Shown one piece after another: positions 1 through 11,889 of a DNA stretch of 64,000 nucleotides (its first letter is position 1; each line of letters begins with the position of its first letter). Under the pieces are notes generated by a model, which had not been told where the DNA came from, did no database searches, and was given only the letters and a program-made list of their open reading frames with translations. This stretch comes from Mycoplasmopsis pullorum (GTDB lineage Bacteria; Bacillota_I; Bacilli_A; Mycoplasmatales; Metamycoplasmataceae): the NCBI RefSeq assembly GCF_001900245.1, contig NZ_CP017813.1, positions 682,001-746,000 of the forward strand, written 5' to 3'. The translations under genes and the position numbers were made by a program.

Positions 1-768
1 ATTATTTTACCAATTATTTTAATCATCTTTAATGCACTAAAACCACTACCAAACAGCTCTGGAAATGGATATAATGATAACTGAATTTTACTTAAAGAAC
101 CAGCAACATGAAATATCATTTTACGTTCATTACGTGTTGGTGTTGCTGCTTCGATTTTATGTTTATTAATCGGTTTTCCATATGCTTATTTTGTTAGTTC
201 AAGCAAATCAAAAATTTTTCAAATTTACTCAATGAGCTTAATTTTAAGTCCGTTAGCTATTTTTACAATTGCTAGAATTTATTCACTAAGAATTTTATTT
301 GTTAACTTAGTTTCGGACTCAAACTCATTAAATAACGAATTATTTTTAATTGTAGGTTTAATGTACTTAAACTTACCTTTGATGGTTATGCCAATCTATA
401 GTGTCTTAAAAGATATGCCTAAAAATATTATCGAAGCTTCCAATGATATGGGGTACAATACATTCCAAACAGTTTTTAAAGTAATTGTCCCTTATTCGAC
501 AAAAGCTATTTTAAGTGGTTTTGGGATGATTTTTCTAAGTAGTGCCACAACATTCGTAGTTTCAGCAAAGTTACTACCAAATGGTACACAAAACCAATTA
601 ATTGGGGACTTAATTAACATTACAATTAATCCCGGAAATAAATACGATTTAGCAAAAGGATCATCACTTGTTTTAGTGGTTTCTGCTATTTTTATTAGTA
701 TTTATAGTTTCATTTTATTGATGCCAAGGCTAATTTTCAAACTTAAAAAAGGAGCACATTATGAGTAG
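1..768 (+). CDS. potB: Spermidine/putrescine-type ABC transporter permease (5' end outside window)
   Basis: The reading frame is open from the first base, so the start lies upstream; TGA is read as Trp. The visible part (about 255 residues) has several hydrophobic membrane segments and the permease EAA loop (EASNDMGY, then VIVP, near window base 430-490) that contacts the ATPase. PotB-type permeases form the membrane channel of polyamine importers with PotC, PotA and PotD. The stop overlaps the start of potC by 8 nt, as in pot operons; the ATPase gene potA would be expected upstream, outside the window. Family assignment rests on the PotB-PotC-PotD order. Confidence 0.85.
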
Positions 769-1624
769 AATTGCAAACTTTTTTAAGAAAATCTACATTT
801 ACATTATCCTTGCTTTTGTGTACATTCCGCTTTTAGCAGGGACTGTATTTTCATTTAATCAAACTTCAAAAAAAGGGACATTCACAACTACATTTAACCG
901 TCCTACTTGAAATAACTGATTACACCTATTTGATTCAGAGCGTGATGTTGCACTAGTTAACTCAATTATTATTGCGATTGTTACTTCGGTTATAGTAATC
1001 GCAATTAGCTTAATTACAGTCTGATCAATCTACCGTCAAAGACAAAAAACCATTAAGGGGACAGTTACAGCTACTTCAAATATCCCACTTATCAATCCGG
1101 ACAATATCACTGCGATTGGGCTTGTTTTGGTTTTCGCAATCTTTTTTGGGATTATTAGTTCCGACTCTGAGGGGTTATGACGTGTAATTGTAGCTCACAC
1201 AGTTATGACCTTACCATATGGAATTTCGTTAATGCTACCACGTAGCGAAAAATTTAATAACAACCTGCTTGAAGCATCACAGGATCTGGGATACTCTGTG
1301 GTACGTTCATGATTTAAAACTTACTTTATTTACATGTTACCTTCGATTATTATGACTTTTGTGGTTTCAACCGTTTTAAGTTTTGATGATTTTATTATTA
1401 CTAGAACAGTTTCAAACACATCGACAATTGGACTTAAATTATATGAAGGTGCATTCGAATCTTGAGCTCTTGTTTTAGGGACTATTTTGTTATTTATTTC
1501 GTTATTAGGAAATATTATTTATGTATTTTCAAAACGTAAAAACCTTGTAGAAAGCGATAAAAATAAAAAACAAAGTATTTTTAAGAAACTATTTAAAAAG
1601 GTCAAAATTGGCAAAGATTCGTAA
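761..1624 (+). CDS. potC: Spermidine/putrescine-type ABC transporter permease PotC
   Basis: A 287-residue membrane protein, with Trp encoded by TGA at several sites. It has an N-terminal membrane segment, further hydrophobic helices and a permease EAA loop near residue 170 (EASQDLGY). It should pair with PotB to form the membrane channel of a polyamine importer. ATG at 761 follows the GGAG at 751-754 and overlaps the end of potB. The basic C-terminal tail overlaps the next gene by 17 nt. Many other mollicutes carry a fused PotCD protein (family knowledge); here the two parts are separate but overlapping. Confidence 0.85.
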
Positions 1625-3608
1625 AAGCAAGTTATTTAAATTAGCTTTCTATCTAGGTGGTATCGCTTTAGCAGGTACTATTTTAGGTACTACTTTAACA
1701 CTAAAAAGTCAAAAGAAATTTAAACCAAATTTTTACAATTATAAAGCATCGATGTCACACCGTTTAATTGATAGTCTCGCACAAACATTCAACTACAAAC
1801 AATTTAATGAAATTACTGAATTTACAACATCAATTATTAATAATAAAGCTGTGGCCGGAATTGGGACAGATTACTTAGCGGTGTCCCTAATCAAACAAAA
1901 TTTATTGAAAAAAATTGATTATGCTTCTTTATTAAATATTCCTGATTTAGACGAAAAAGACTATGAAGAAGCTTTAAAAGTTATTTTAACTAAAGAGACT
2001 TGAGAACATTTGAAATCTTATGATGAGTATTTAACCACTGATATTAACGGCGAAAAATTCGATAAACCAAGACATTTATGAGAATATTTCATGCCTTATT
2101 TTAATCAAGATGCGGTTATTGCTTATAATGTCTCGAAAGTTGAAATAGATCAAAAATATCGAATTATAGATGAAGAAACAGGTGAATCTATTAATGAAAT
2201 AGACTTTGAAAGATTAAACGAATCTGAAGAATATCAAGATTCCGCTTATAAATTAATCAATATTCTAAAAATATTAAACGAATCAGGTTATAAATATTGA
2301 AATATAACTGATGCAATTCGGGACAATATGCTTTATGGTTCAACTTACGATTTTAATTTAGATACACACGTAAGAACCGACAGTGAATTTACTGGTTCAG
2401 TTAATGATGAATCGTATGTAAGATTAATCAAAAACTTCAAACAATTAATTAAAGATGGTACTGGTTTTGGTGTTGAAAATACATCAAGAATTAACTTTAT
2501 TGGCGATGGTTTAAATATTGTCAATAACTTAATTAATCCAGTTGAACGCGACACCAAAGCGCATGCAGCAATCATTTATAATGGTGATGGAATTGATGCA
2601 TATTACTCAAGTGATAATTATGCTGATGTTGAAGATGGTAGTGCCATACGTTTTGTCAAACCAGAAAAAAATCTCTTTTTAGTTGATGGATACGTACAAA
2701 GTTCTTCAATTTCAGATGAAAATGCAAAAATTTATAATCAAGCAATGGCACAAACAGCTTATCAAAATGCTAATGTTGCTTATTTACAGTATCGTGAGTT
2801 AAAGAAAATACATCCTGATTGAGAATTTGAAAAACTTCGTAAAGCAGCAATTATCAAAGGACAACAAAAATATTTTACAGACTGACAAACTCCAAAATTA
2901 GAAGAATTATTTAGTGAAGATTTTGCTGAAAATAAAACTTCAGAATATGTAGAATATTTAGTTCAACAAATTAATTGTCCTGAATTATTTGAATTAAGTC
3001 TTGATTCAGAAAATGAATATCATAATTTTTATGCGGATATTGTACAAAAATATCAAAGTCAAAACGAACCACAAATTTTACAAAATTTTGCAACTACAAA
3101 TTTAACAATTGAAGATTTTAAAAATGATGTTTTAAGTAAATTCAACAATCATGATTTAGTTTGAAATTACTTATATGTGAAAGCTTTAAGTTCTTATTTA
3201 GAAGAGAATGAAATTAAAACGGAACATAATTGAATTTCAGAAATTGTTAAAAATTCAGAATTTGATTCTTCAAAATTAAATCTTTGAGTACTTGATTTAC
3301 TTGCTTGAAGTGATTTAGCTTTTGATCCTGAAGAAGAATCTGATTCTTATAAAGAAAAATTATTCAATACTGACTATTTAAATATTAATAACTTTGAATA
3401 TATTAATTATTCATTACCAATCGCTTTAGATAATTTATTTATCTATAAAAATTACTTTTTTGATGGTGATGGTCAAGATGATGTTATAGCTCAAGAGTTG
3501 TATAAAATTGCAAATACTGAAAAAATTACTCATAAAGAAATCGATCCAGTAAGCAATGATTTAAATAGCAAAATTACCTTAGAATACTATAAACAAATGA
3601 AATCATAA
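1608..3608 (+). CDS. PotD-like substrate-binding protein, first copy
   Basis: Encodes 666 residues, reading about ten TGA codons as Trp. TTG at 1608 is chosen because it has AAAAAGG 6 nt upstream and sits immediately before a basic N-terminus and a hydrophobic anchor (residues 14-28). There is no lipobox cysteine, so it is probably membrane-anchored rather than a lipoprotein. It follows potB-potC, so the likely role is capture of a polyamine or similar ligand outside the cell. At about twice the length of a classical PotD it has clearly diverged. The next gene is a paralogue: both share a KFKPNFYNYK / KYKPNFYNYK stretch just after the anchor and an LLYNGD-type motif centrally. Substrate specificity is inferred from context only. 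Confidence 0.7.
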
Positions 3609-3618
3609 TTAGGAACGG

Positions 3619-5469
3619 ATGAAAAATAAATCAATATTTAAAAACATATCAAAAAAGATTTATATTCCATGTTTCGCAGTATTAGGTGTTGGTGTGGTTC
3701 TTGTGTCCACAGTTGCATATAAACTGACACATAAATATAAACCGAATTTTTACAACTATAAATCATATATTTCACAAAATAACATGAAAGAAATTTCAAA
3801 AACAATTGATTATAAGCAGTTTTTTGAAATTAACGATTTTACAAATGCTATTGTTAATAATCGTACAATCGGTGGAATTGGTAGTGACTTTCAGGTTACG
3901 AGTTTAATTAAAAAAGGTTATTTAAAACCTTTAGATTTTGAAAAGATTTTCAAATTGGACTATAAAATAAATTCAAAAGAAGAATTAAAACAAACACTTA
4001 AAAGTGTTTACTCACCTGTAGTTTGAAAACATTTAGAATCATATGATCACATGCTCGAAACCAATTGAAGAGGGGAAGACTTACGTGATTCAAATGGTGA
4101 AAAAGTACACTTATGAGAGTATTTTTTACCTTACTATGTTCAAGATGCTACTATTGTGTGAAATCCTACAAAAATCCAAAATTCATTTGATTCAATCAGT
4201 GATGAAGAATTAGATACCAATTTAGCAGGAATCGATCAATTTAGTGGTCTAAGTGATCCACATTCGATTTTTAATATTTTAAATACATTGAAAAATAAAG
4301 GTGTAACGAATTTCTCATTCACTGATGCTTTGCGTGATAATTTACTTTATGGTAGTTCATTTATTTCGACCGGCGAAATTGATGCGAATAAAAAACCAAT
4401 TATCACTGACGAATATTTTGAAGGTACCGTTTTAGGTGAGCGGGACAATCAAAATGAAAGTGAACGTTATAACCTTAATTGATACTACAAAAACTTAATT
4501 AAAGATTTTAGTAACTTAATCTTAGATAGTACCGGATATAAAGTTACTAACTCAAATAATATTAATTTTACAGCTGATGGTCTGGAACTATTGACTAAAA
4601 TCATTTCCCCAGGGAATGGTGAAAAACAATATCAAGCCGGTCTTTTATATAATGGTGATGCTTTGGATGCTTATTATTCCGAAGATAACTTTGAAGATGT
4701 CCCAGAGGGAACAATTAAGTATCTTAAACCATCAAAAAATGTTCTTTTAGTTGATGGTGTGATAATGATGAAAGATTTAAGTAAAAACACCGAAGAAATT
4801 TTTGCTAATACAGTTTCGAACATTTTCTACAAGAATTCTGGAAAAATACCAAATATCATGAAAAAGAATGGTTGAAATTTTAATGATTCAGAAGCTAAAA
4901 GAATAGAGTATCAAAAAGCAGCAATTAGAGAATATGGTGCACAAGTGCATTTAGACTTTCTAGAAAATGAAATTAATAATTCTAAATTTCAAGATTATGA
5001 TCCAGAACTGAAAGAATCCTTCTTAAAACAAATGAAGCAAGATTATTCAATGATTTATTCATATGAAAATCCATTTGCTCTTTCAGTTTTAGAAAATGAT
5101 AAATACTATCAATTTGCAAAATCAGTCTTTGCTATCGAAGAAAAAAATGATTTAGCCAGATATTTATCATTTATTCGCATTTCAGATAATTTCGAGAGTG
5201 AAGAATTAGCTTCAAAATACTCAAATTTAGAGAATTTTGATTTTATTAACTATACTCCGACAAATAATTTTGAATATGAATTAATTTATAACAATTATTT
5301 TGTTGATACTGAAACTTATGAAGTCAACACTGATGCTCAAACAATTTACAAGATCGATTTTGAAAAAGATCAAACTAATGAGTATTACGAGCATAAATCA
5401 ATTCAACCAATTAGTGATGATTTATTATCTAAAGTATCGAATTATTACTACAATAGTACAAAAAGCTAA
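3619..5469 (+). CDS. PotD-like substrate-binding protein, second (paralogous) copy
   Basis: Encodes 616 residues; ATG at 3619 follows AGGAACGG with a 10-nt gap after the preceding stop. Architecture matches the upstream gene: short basic N-terminus, one hydrophobic anchor (about residues 15-35), then the same YKPNFYNYK motif, a GGIGSDF segment and YNGDALDAYYS. The copies clearly arose by tandem duplication but are much diverged. No lipobox is seen. It probably serves the same PotB/PotC channel, possibly with another ligand; unproven. An intrinsic terminator follows directly, ending the operon. Confidence 0.68.
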
Positions 5470-5473
5470 ATAA

Positions 5474-5499
5474 AAAAAGTGGATATTTTCCATTTTTTT
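5474..5499 (+). terminator. Intrinsic terminator of the pot operon
   Basis: A short hairpin (AAGTGGA pairing with TTCCATTT around a small loop) followed by a run of T, immediately after the second PotD-like stop codon. Confidence 0.7.
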
Positions 5500-5563
5500 A
5501 ATTTATTGATGCAACTTTTGTTAAAAAATTGATAATTCGATAAAAAAATATATCATTAATAAT

Positions 5564-6436
5564 ATGAATAGAACACAATATATCAAAACTAAAGAAAGCA
5601 CACTTGTTAAACCATTTATCTGCATAAATGGAAATTTAACTAATACTGACCAATCAATTTTAGACTACATTAATAGTTTTAGCGGTGAATATTTTGACCT
5701 AAGTCAAAAAGAATTAGCTATCAAATCAAACACTAGTGAAGGTGGTGTAAGTCGTTTCGTACATAAAATTGGTTTTAAGCATTATCGTGAATTTTTAGCT
5801 CACTTAAATTCTGTCATTCGTGATTTTTATAAAGATTATTTTAATGAGCAATTTAAAAACTCAAACATGAAGCATAAAAATATCTTACTTTCGCATAAAT
5901 ATGCAATTGATAATATTTTAAACGGTCAAGAACATTGAGAGATCGACAAATTTGCTGAAATTATCCAACAATCTCGAAATGTGTACATTTTAGGTTTAGG
6001 TTCAAGTCAAAAATACGCTCAAGAATTACACGCCAATTTAATTAAAATTGGAATTTCGAGTGTTGCATGTCAAGATTTTCACGTATTTTTACCAATTTTA
6101 GGTAACTTAAATGAAAATGACACATTATTTGTTATTTCAAATAAATTAGAAAACATGGAAATCGACTTTTCAATTAAATTAGCAAATTCAAAACGCGCTA
6201 AAGTTTTAGTGGTCACTTCAAATAATTTTATTCGTCCCCAATACAGGGTTAACCATAAAATTGTTTATGCAAACATTCATGATACTGATAAAGATGTACC
6301 TATTTCATCAAAAATTTCACAAGCAGTTGTGATTGATTTAGTTTTTGATGCACTCATTAAAAATTATCCTCAAAATCGTCAAAAACTTGCTAACACAAAA
6401 CAAGTTTTAGATATATGATATAACAGAAGATTTTAA
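5564..6436 (+). CDS. RpiR/MurR-family transcriptional regulator (HTH plus SIS domain)
   Basis: 290 residues with two internal TGA Trp codons, including one near the C-terminus that would otherwise truncate the protein by six residues. Residues about 25-90 form a winged-helix-like DNA-binding region typical of RpiR proteins (DLSQKELAIKSNTSEGGVSRFVHKIG). Residues about 140-270 look like a SIS sugar-phosphate binding fold, starting with the beta-strand YILGLGSSQ. RpiR proteins sense phosphosugars and control sugar catabolism. The downstream gene is phosphoketolase, whose substrates are sugar phosphates, so control of that gene is a reasonable but untested inference. It has its own terminator. 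Confidence 0.85.
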
Positions 6437-6439
6437 TTT

Positions 6440-6487
6440 AAAATGGAGAATATGAAAATGTGAAAAATTTTCAATTTTCCATTTTTT
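6440..6487 (+). terminator. Intrinsic terminator after the RpiR regulator
   Basis: AAAATGGAGAA pairs with TTTTCCATTTT across an AT-rich loop and is followed by T6. It separates the regulator from the phosphoketolase promoter. Confidence 0.65.
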
Positions 6488-6532
6488 ATTTAAAGAAAAA
6501 TTACCGGATTTGACATTCCACATTCAAGTTAA

Positions 6533-6563
6533 TTGCTCATAGGAGTACAAATTTTAATATAAT
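6533..6563 (+). promoter_or_regulatory. Candidate promoter of phosphoketolase gene
   Basis: TTGCTC (6533-6538) and a perfect TATAAT (6558-6563) separated by 19 bp. The following leader of about 105 nt before the GTG start contains AT-rich inverted repeats, including AGAAA/TTTCT followed by T6 near 6631-6651, which might act as a weak attenuator. Confidence 0.5.
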
Positions 6564-6674
6564 ATTAAAAGAATCCAAACTTGATAGAAATATTCTTTAA
6601 ATAATTTTTAGAAATTTTTAAATTGAAATTAGAAAGATGTTTCTATTTTTTCACACAATTATAAGGAGAAAGCT

Positions 6675-9053
6675 GTGATTAAAAATACAAAATACGACTC
6701 TCCTGAGTATCTAAAAACAATAGATGCTTGATGAAGAGCTGCAAATTACATTTCTGTAGGACAAATGTACCTTAGAAATAATCCGTTACTTTTAACACCT
6801 TTAACAAAGGACGATGTTAAAATATACCCTATTGGTCACTGGGGTACAATTGCGGGACAAAACTTTGTGTACGCACACTTAAATCGTGTAATTAATAAAT
6901 ATGATTTAAACATGTTTTACATCGAAGGTCCAGGACACGGTGGACAAGTTATGATCGCTAATTCATATTTAGATGGTAGCTATTCAGAACTGTTCCCTAA
7001 AGCTTCAGAAGACATTCCTGGTCTAACTTATTTATTTAAAAACTTCTCTTATCCTGGTGGTACAGCTTCACATGCTGCGCCAGAAACTCCAGGTTCGATT
7101 CACGAGGGAGGAGAGTTAGGTTATTCAATTTCACACGCAACTGGGGCAATTTTAGATAATCCTAATGTTATTGCTGCAACAGTTGTTGGGGACGGTGAAG
7201 CTGAAACTGGGGCTCTTGCAACTAGCTGATTCTCAAACGTATTCATTAATCCTGTTACTGACGGAGCAGTTTTACCAATTCTTTACTTAAATGGTGGAAA
7301 AATATCAAATCCAACTATTTTAGCTCGTAAAACTAATGAAGAATTAGAAATGTTCTTTAAAGGATTAGGATGAGATCCTATTTTTGTTGAAGGGGAAGAT
7401 CCTGAAAAATTACATCCAATTATGGCTCAAAAATTGGATGAGGCGATTGAAAAGATTTTATCAATTTGAGCTGAAGCACGTAAAAAATCAGCTGATGAAG
7501 CAACAAGACCTAATTGACCAGTTATTATTTATCGCACACCTAAAGGTTGAACAGGTCCACAAGAATGAAACCACGAACAAATTGTCGGAAGTTTCAGAGC
7601 TCACCAAGTTCCAATCCCAGTTAGCGCTAAAGCAATGCAACATGTTGATGCTCTTGAACAATGACTACGTTCATATCGTCCAGAAGAGTTATTCGAAACT
7701 AATGGAAAAGTTAAATCATACATTCGTGAAATAGCCCCTAAAGGTGACAAAAGAATGGCAATGAATCCAATTACAAATGGAGGAATTGATCCAAAAGAAT
7801 TGGTTTTACCAAATTGAGAAGACTACACATTGAAATTAAGCCAACCTGGGGACACTAAAGCTCAAGATATGATTGAATTAGGTAAATACTTTGCTAAAGT
7901 AATTCAATTAAACCCAACTAACTTTAGAGTATTTGGACCAGATGAAACTAAATCAAACCGTCTATGAGATGTTTTAAAAGTGACAAAACGTCAATGACTT
8001 GAAAGAATCGATTCAAGATTAGATGAATCAATCGGACCTAGCGGAAGAATTATCGATTCACAATTATCAGAAAACCAAGCTGAAGGTTTCTTAGAAGGTT
8101 ATGTTTTAACTGGAAGACACGGATTCTTTGCAAGTTATGAATCATTCTTAAGAGTTGTTGACTCAATGATTACACAACACTTTAAATGAATGAAAAAAGC
8201 AGCAAAAGTTGAATGAAGAAAAGATTATCCATCATTAAACTTAATCGCTACATCAACAGCATTCCAGCAAGACCACAACGGTTACACACACCAAGATCCA
8301 GGTATTTTAGGTCATTTGGCTGATAAAGATCCTAAATTTATTCGTGAATACTTACCTGCTGATACAAATACCTTATTAGCGGTGATGGACAAATCATTAA
8401 GAGAAAGAGAATTAATCAATTTAATTGTTGCATCTAAACAAGTTAGAGAACAATTCTATTCAATTGAAGAAGCTAAAGAATTAGTTGAAAAAGGTCTTAA
8501 AGCAATCGATTGAGCTTCAAATGTTTTATTAAACGAAGAACCTGATTTGGTTGTTGTTGCTTCAGGTACAGAACCTAACTTAGAAGCTTTAGCAGCTATT
8601 TCATACTTAAATAAACACTTCTCTGATCTTAAAATTAGATTTATTAATGTAGTTGATTTATTAAAATTACGTCATCCTTCAATTGATCCACGTGGATTAA
8701 GTGATGAAGAATTTGATGCATTATTCACAAAAGATAAACCAATTTTATTTGCTTTCCATGGATACGAAGCATTAATTCGTGACATTTTCTTTGCACGTCA
8801 CAACCACAATTTATTAATTCATGGATACCGTGAACATGGAGACATTACTACTTCATTTGACATTCGTCAAATGTCAGAAATGGACCGTTTCCACATGGCA
8901 CAAAGAGCAGCAAATGCTGTTTATGGTGACAAAGCTAAAGATTTCAGCGATTTAATGGATCAAAAACTTAAACAACACAAAGAATACATTCGTGAATACG
9001 GATACGACATGCCTGAAGTTGTTGATTGAAAATGAGAAAACATCAATAAATAA
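6675..9053 (+). CDS. xfp: Xylulose-5-phosphate/fructose-6-phosphate phosphoketolase
   Basis: 792 residues, the usual family length, read through many TGA Trp codons. GTG at 6675 is preceded by AAGGAG at a proper distance. The ThDP-binding motif GDGEAETG lies near residue 172; IGHWGT (near 53) and EGPGHGG (near 95) are typical phosphoketolase active-site segments, and HQDPG and HGYREHGD occur in the C-terminal half. The enzyme splits xylulose 5-phosphate (and often fructose 6-phosphate) with phosphate into acetyl phosphate plus an aldose phosphate, giving ATP through acetate kinase. With transketolase and phosphopentomutase in this window it gives a route from nucleosides and pentoses into fermentation. 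Monocistronic, with a strong terminator. Confidence 0.97.
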
Positions 9054-9073
9054 TTTTCTTAATCTATTAAATT

Positions 9074-9103
9074 ATCTCCATCGATTAACGATGGAGATTT
9101 TTT
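9074..9103 (+). terminator. Intrinsic terminator of phosphoketolase gene
   Basis: A perfect 10-bp stem ATCTCCATCG/CGATGGAGAT with a 5-nt loop, followed by T6. Confidence 0.9.
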
Positions 9104-9158
9104 GTCGCTTACTATCCCAGTTACGGAGTTGGCTTCTTAAATTGTCGAGCAAAAAAAT

Positions 9159-9214
9159 AAAACGAACACACCCTAAATCAGATTTTATCTCTTATTTATA
9201 GGTATATTCGTTTT
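9159..9214 (-). terminator. Probable terminator of secA
   Basis: On the minus strand AAAACGAA pairs with TTCGTTTT across a long AT-rich loop, then runs into a T-rich stretch. It lies just beyond the secA stop. Confidence 0.5.
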
Positions 9215-9238
9215 GTTTTTGTAATTTCAAATTAATGA

Positions 9239-11812
9239 TTATTCGCTTGATTTGTTATCTTCCCCGGCGGCGTTTTGAGATTCAATATTTTGTGTACTTT
9301 GTTGCTTGTTATTTAATTCTTCAATTCTACGTTTGATTGATTGATATAAATTAAGCAATTCTTGTTCATTTTCTTCTTGTGTTAAATGTGGTAAATAAGC
9401 AAAAGTCGATTGCAATTGAACAAATAAATCATCGTTTCTAATTTCTTTAGAAATCAAACTCTTACGTCCAAGTGAATTTCTAAATACGTAAAGCATAACA
9501 TCGTATGCAATATCTTCGAGTAATTGTTCAAATTTCTTGGTACCTTCTTCGGTATAAATTTGGTAAGGATTTTTTTGTGAATATTGAACTAAATTAACAT
9601 TCGAACGTAATTTATCCATTACGTTAATGTGGTTTTGTCATTTGCTATCCAACACACCAAGAATGATTCTACGTAATTCGGAATTAACATAAGTTTCATC
9701 CGAATTTTCGATTGCATTTGCTTTTCAATCTTCAAATGCTTTAATAACTTTTTCAGAAATATATTCTCATAAATCAGCTTCATGAATTGTTTTCATTTCT
9801 TCAAAATCAAATTCATATTTAATGATTTTTCCGATGTTTTCTTGTAAGAAATTATATAAAGCTTGATAATCAAAAGTATGATTGTGTAATTTGTAAATAT
9901 CACTATTAACAATTGTTTTAATTGAAGAAATAATCATTCTCTCAACAATATAAGGAGTATCGTCAGATAGTAAAATTAAATCTCTTTGTGAATAAATTAA
10001 GTCTCTTTGTTGACGGATAACGTCATCATAATTTAAAACACTTTTTCTTGAATCGTAGTTAAAACCTTCGATTTTCTTTTGTGCATGATTGAAACCAAAA
10101 ATTAAGTTTCGATTAGTAATTTCTTTTCCATTCGCATCAGAATAAGCAGCTTTAAAACTTTCATAATTACTAAATCTTTGCATTAATTGATCGTCAAGTG
10201 AAATGTAAAACTTACTTGTTCCAACATCTCCTTGTCTACCACTACGACCTTTAAGTTGGTTATCAATTCGACGTGATTCAGCTTTATCTGTCCCTAAAAC
10301 GTACAATCCACCTAATTCTAAAGCTTCTTTTGAAAGTTTAATGTCAGTCCCACGACCAGCCATGTTGGTTGCAATTGTAACTGAACCAACTTCACCAGCG
10401 TGTGAAATGATCTCAGCTTCAGCGGCATTTTGTTTTGCATTAAGAACTTGGTGCGGGATTCCCTTTTTGACAAGCATGTTGTGGACAATTTCAGAGTCTT
10501 CAATTTGAGCAGTTCCAACTAGCACAGGTTGTTTTTTCTTGTGCAGTTCTTCAATTTTTTCTACTACAGCATTTCATTTGTCTTCAGCACTTGCAAAAAT
10601 AGCATCAGGTTCATCAATTCTTGCAATTGGTAAGTTGGTTGGTACCACATTTACACGCATATTGTAAATGTCGATAAATTCTTGTTCTTCAGTTTTACCT
10701 GTCCCTGTCATACCACACAACTTATCAAACATTCTGAAGAAGTTTTGGTAAGTAATTGTTGCTAAAGTTTTTGTTTCCGGTTCAATTTCAACCATTTCTT
10801 TTGCTTGAAGTGCTTGTTGGAGTCCCTCTGAATAACTTCTACCATCCATAATTCTTCCGGTAAATGCATCAACTAGTTCAATTTTCCCTTCACGGACAAT
10901 GTATTCAACATTGTTTCTCATGATTTTGTGTGCACGTAATGCATTAGCAATACGGTGTACAATTTCACTATTTTCAATGTCATAAAGACTTTCGATTTTA
11001 TAGAAGTTGTTTGCTTTTTCAATACCAGAGTGTGTTAAACTAATTGCTTTTGATTCGTCATCAATTACAAAATCATCATTAGTTAATGTTCTTACGAATT
11101 GGTCTGCAGCAAAGTACAATTGTGTATTTTCACCTTCACCACCAGAAATAATTAACGGTGTTTTAGCTTCGTCAATTAAAATCGAATCAACCTCATCGAT
11201 TAAACAAAAGTGAAGACCACGTTGTACTTTTTCAGCAATGTTTTCCACCATGTTATCACGTAAATAATCAAATCCCATTTCAGCATGGACAGAATAGGTA
11301 ATGTCCGCCGCATAAGCTTCACGCTTTAAGTATGTTGGCATTTGTTCTTTATTAAGTCCGACAGTTAAACCTAAGAAATTAAATACTTGTCCCATCTCTT
11401 GGGCATCACGCTCAGAAAGATATTCATTAACTGTTGAAACAATGGCACCTTTTCCTTCAAGAGCGTTTAAATAAACCGGGGCAATTGAAGTAATAGTTTT
11501 ACCTTCCCCAGTCTTCATTTCGGCAACACTACCTAAATCTAAAAGAATACCACCAATCATTTGAACATCATAAGGTCTTTTACCTAAAATTCTTTTAGTA
11601 GCTTCACGTGCAACTGCAAAAGCTTCAACACGAAGATCTTGAATCGTTTCACCATTTGCTAAACGGTTTTTGAATTCGATTGTTTTATCTTGTAACTCCT
11701 GATTTGTTAATTTTGCAATTTCAGGTTCTAATTTATTAATTTTATCTAAAGTTTTTTTTGCAATCTTCATTTCTGACGACGCAAAAATACCAAAGTGTTT
11801 TGAGTTTTTCAT
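9239..11812 (-). CDS. secA: Protein translocase motor ATPase SecA
   Basis: 857 residues, with a few TGA Trp codons. Family hallmarks in order: LDLGSVAEMKTGEGKT (Walker A region), the DEVDSILIDEA Walker B region, a GMTGTG loop, and NMAGRGTDI and GRSGRQGD in the second motor domain. SecA drives secreted and membrane proteins through SecYEG. ATG at 11812 is chosen; an in-frame TTG at 11866 would add 18 residues but lies within the terminator hairpin of the upstream gene, so it is unlikely. The C-terminus is rich in E, Q and N and lacks the zinc-binding tail known from many bacterial SecA proteins, as is usual in mycoplasmas. Confidence 0.97.
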
Positions 11813-11852
11813 ACTATTTAATATTTTAACAATTTTTATATTTTCTTTAATT

Positions 11853-11874
11853 ATAAAAGCGGACAACAGTCCGC
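11853..11874 (-). terminator. Intrinsic terminator after the RNase H-like gene
   Basis: GCGGAC/GTCCGC stem with a 4-nt loop followed on the minus strand by TTTTATAATT. It lies between the RNase H-like gene and secA and argues against the upstream TTG start for SecA. Confidence 0.7.
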
Positions 11875-11889
11875 ATTTATTGATTTAGA

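Noticed and set aside
7384-7734. 116-codon frame within phosphoketolase
   Set aside because: Another frame of the phosphoketolase gene, visible only because the true frame is interrupted by TGA Trp codons.
11812-11866. Longer SecA starting at TTG 11866
   Set aside because: The TTG lies in the loop/stem of the upstream gene's terminator hairpin and the added residues show no family similarity; ATG 11812 is preferred.
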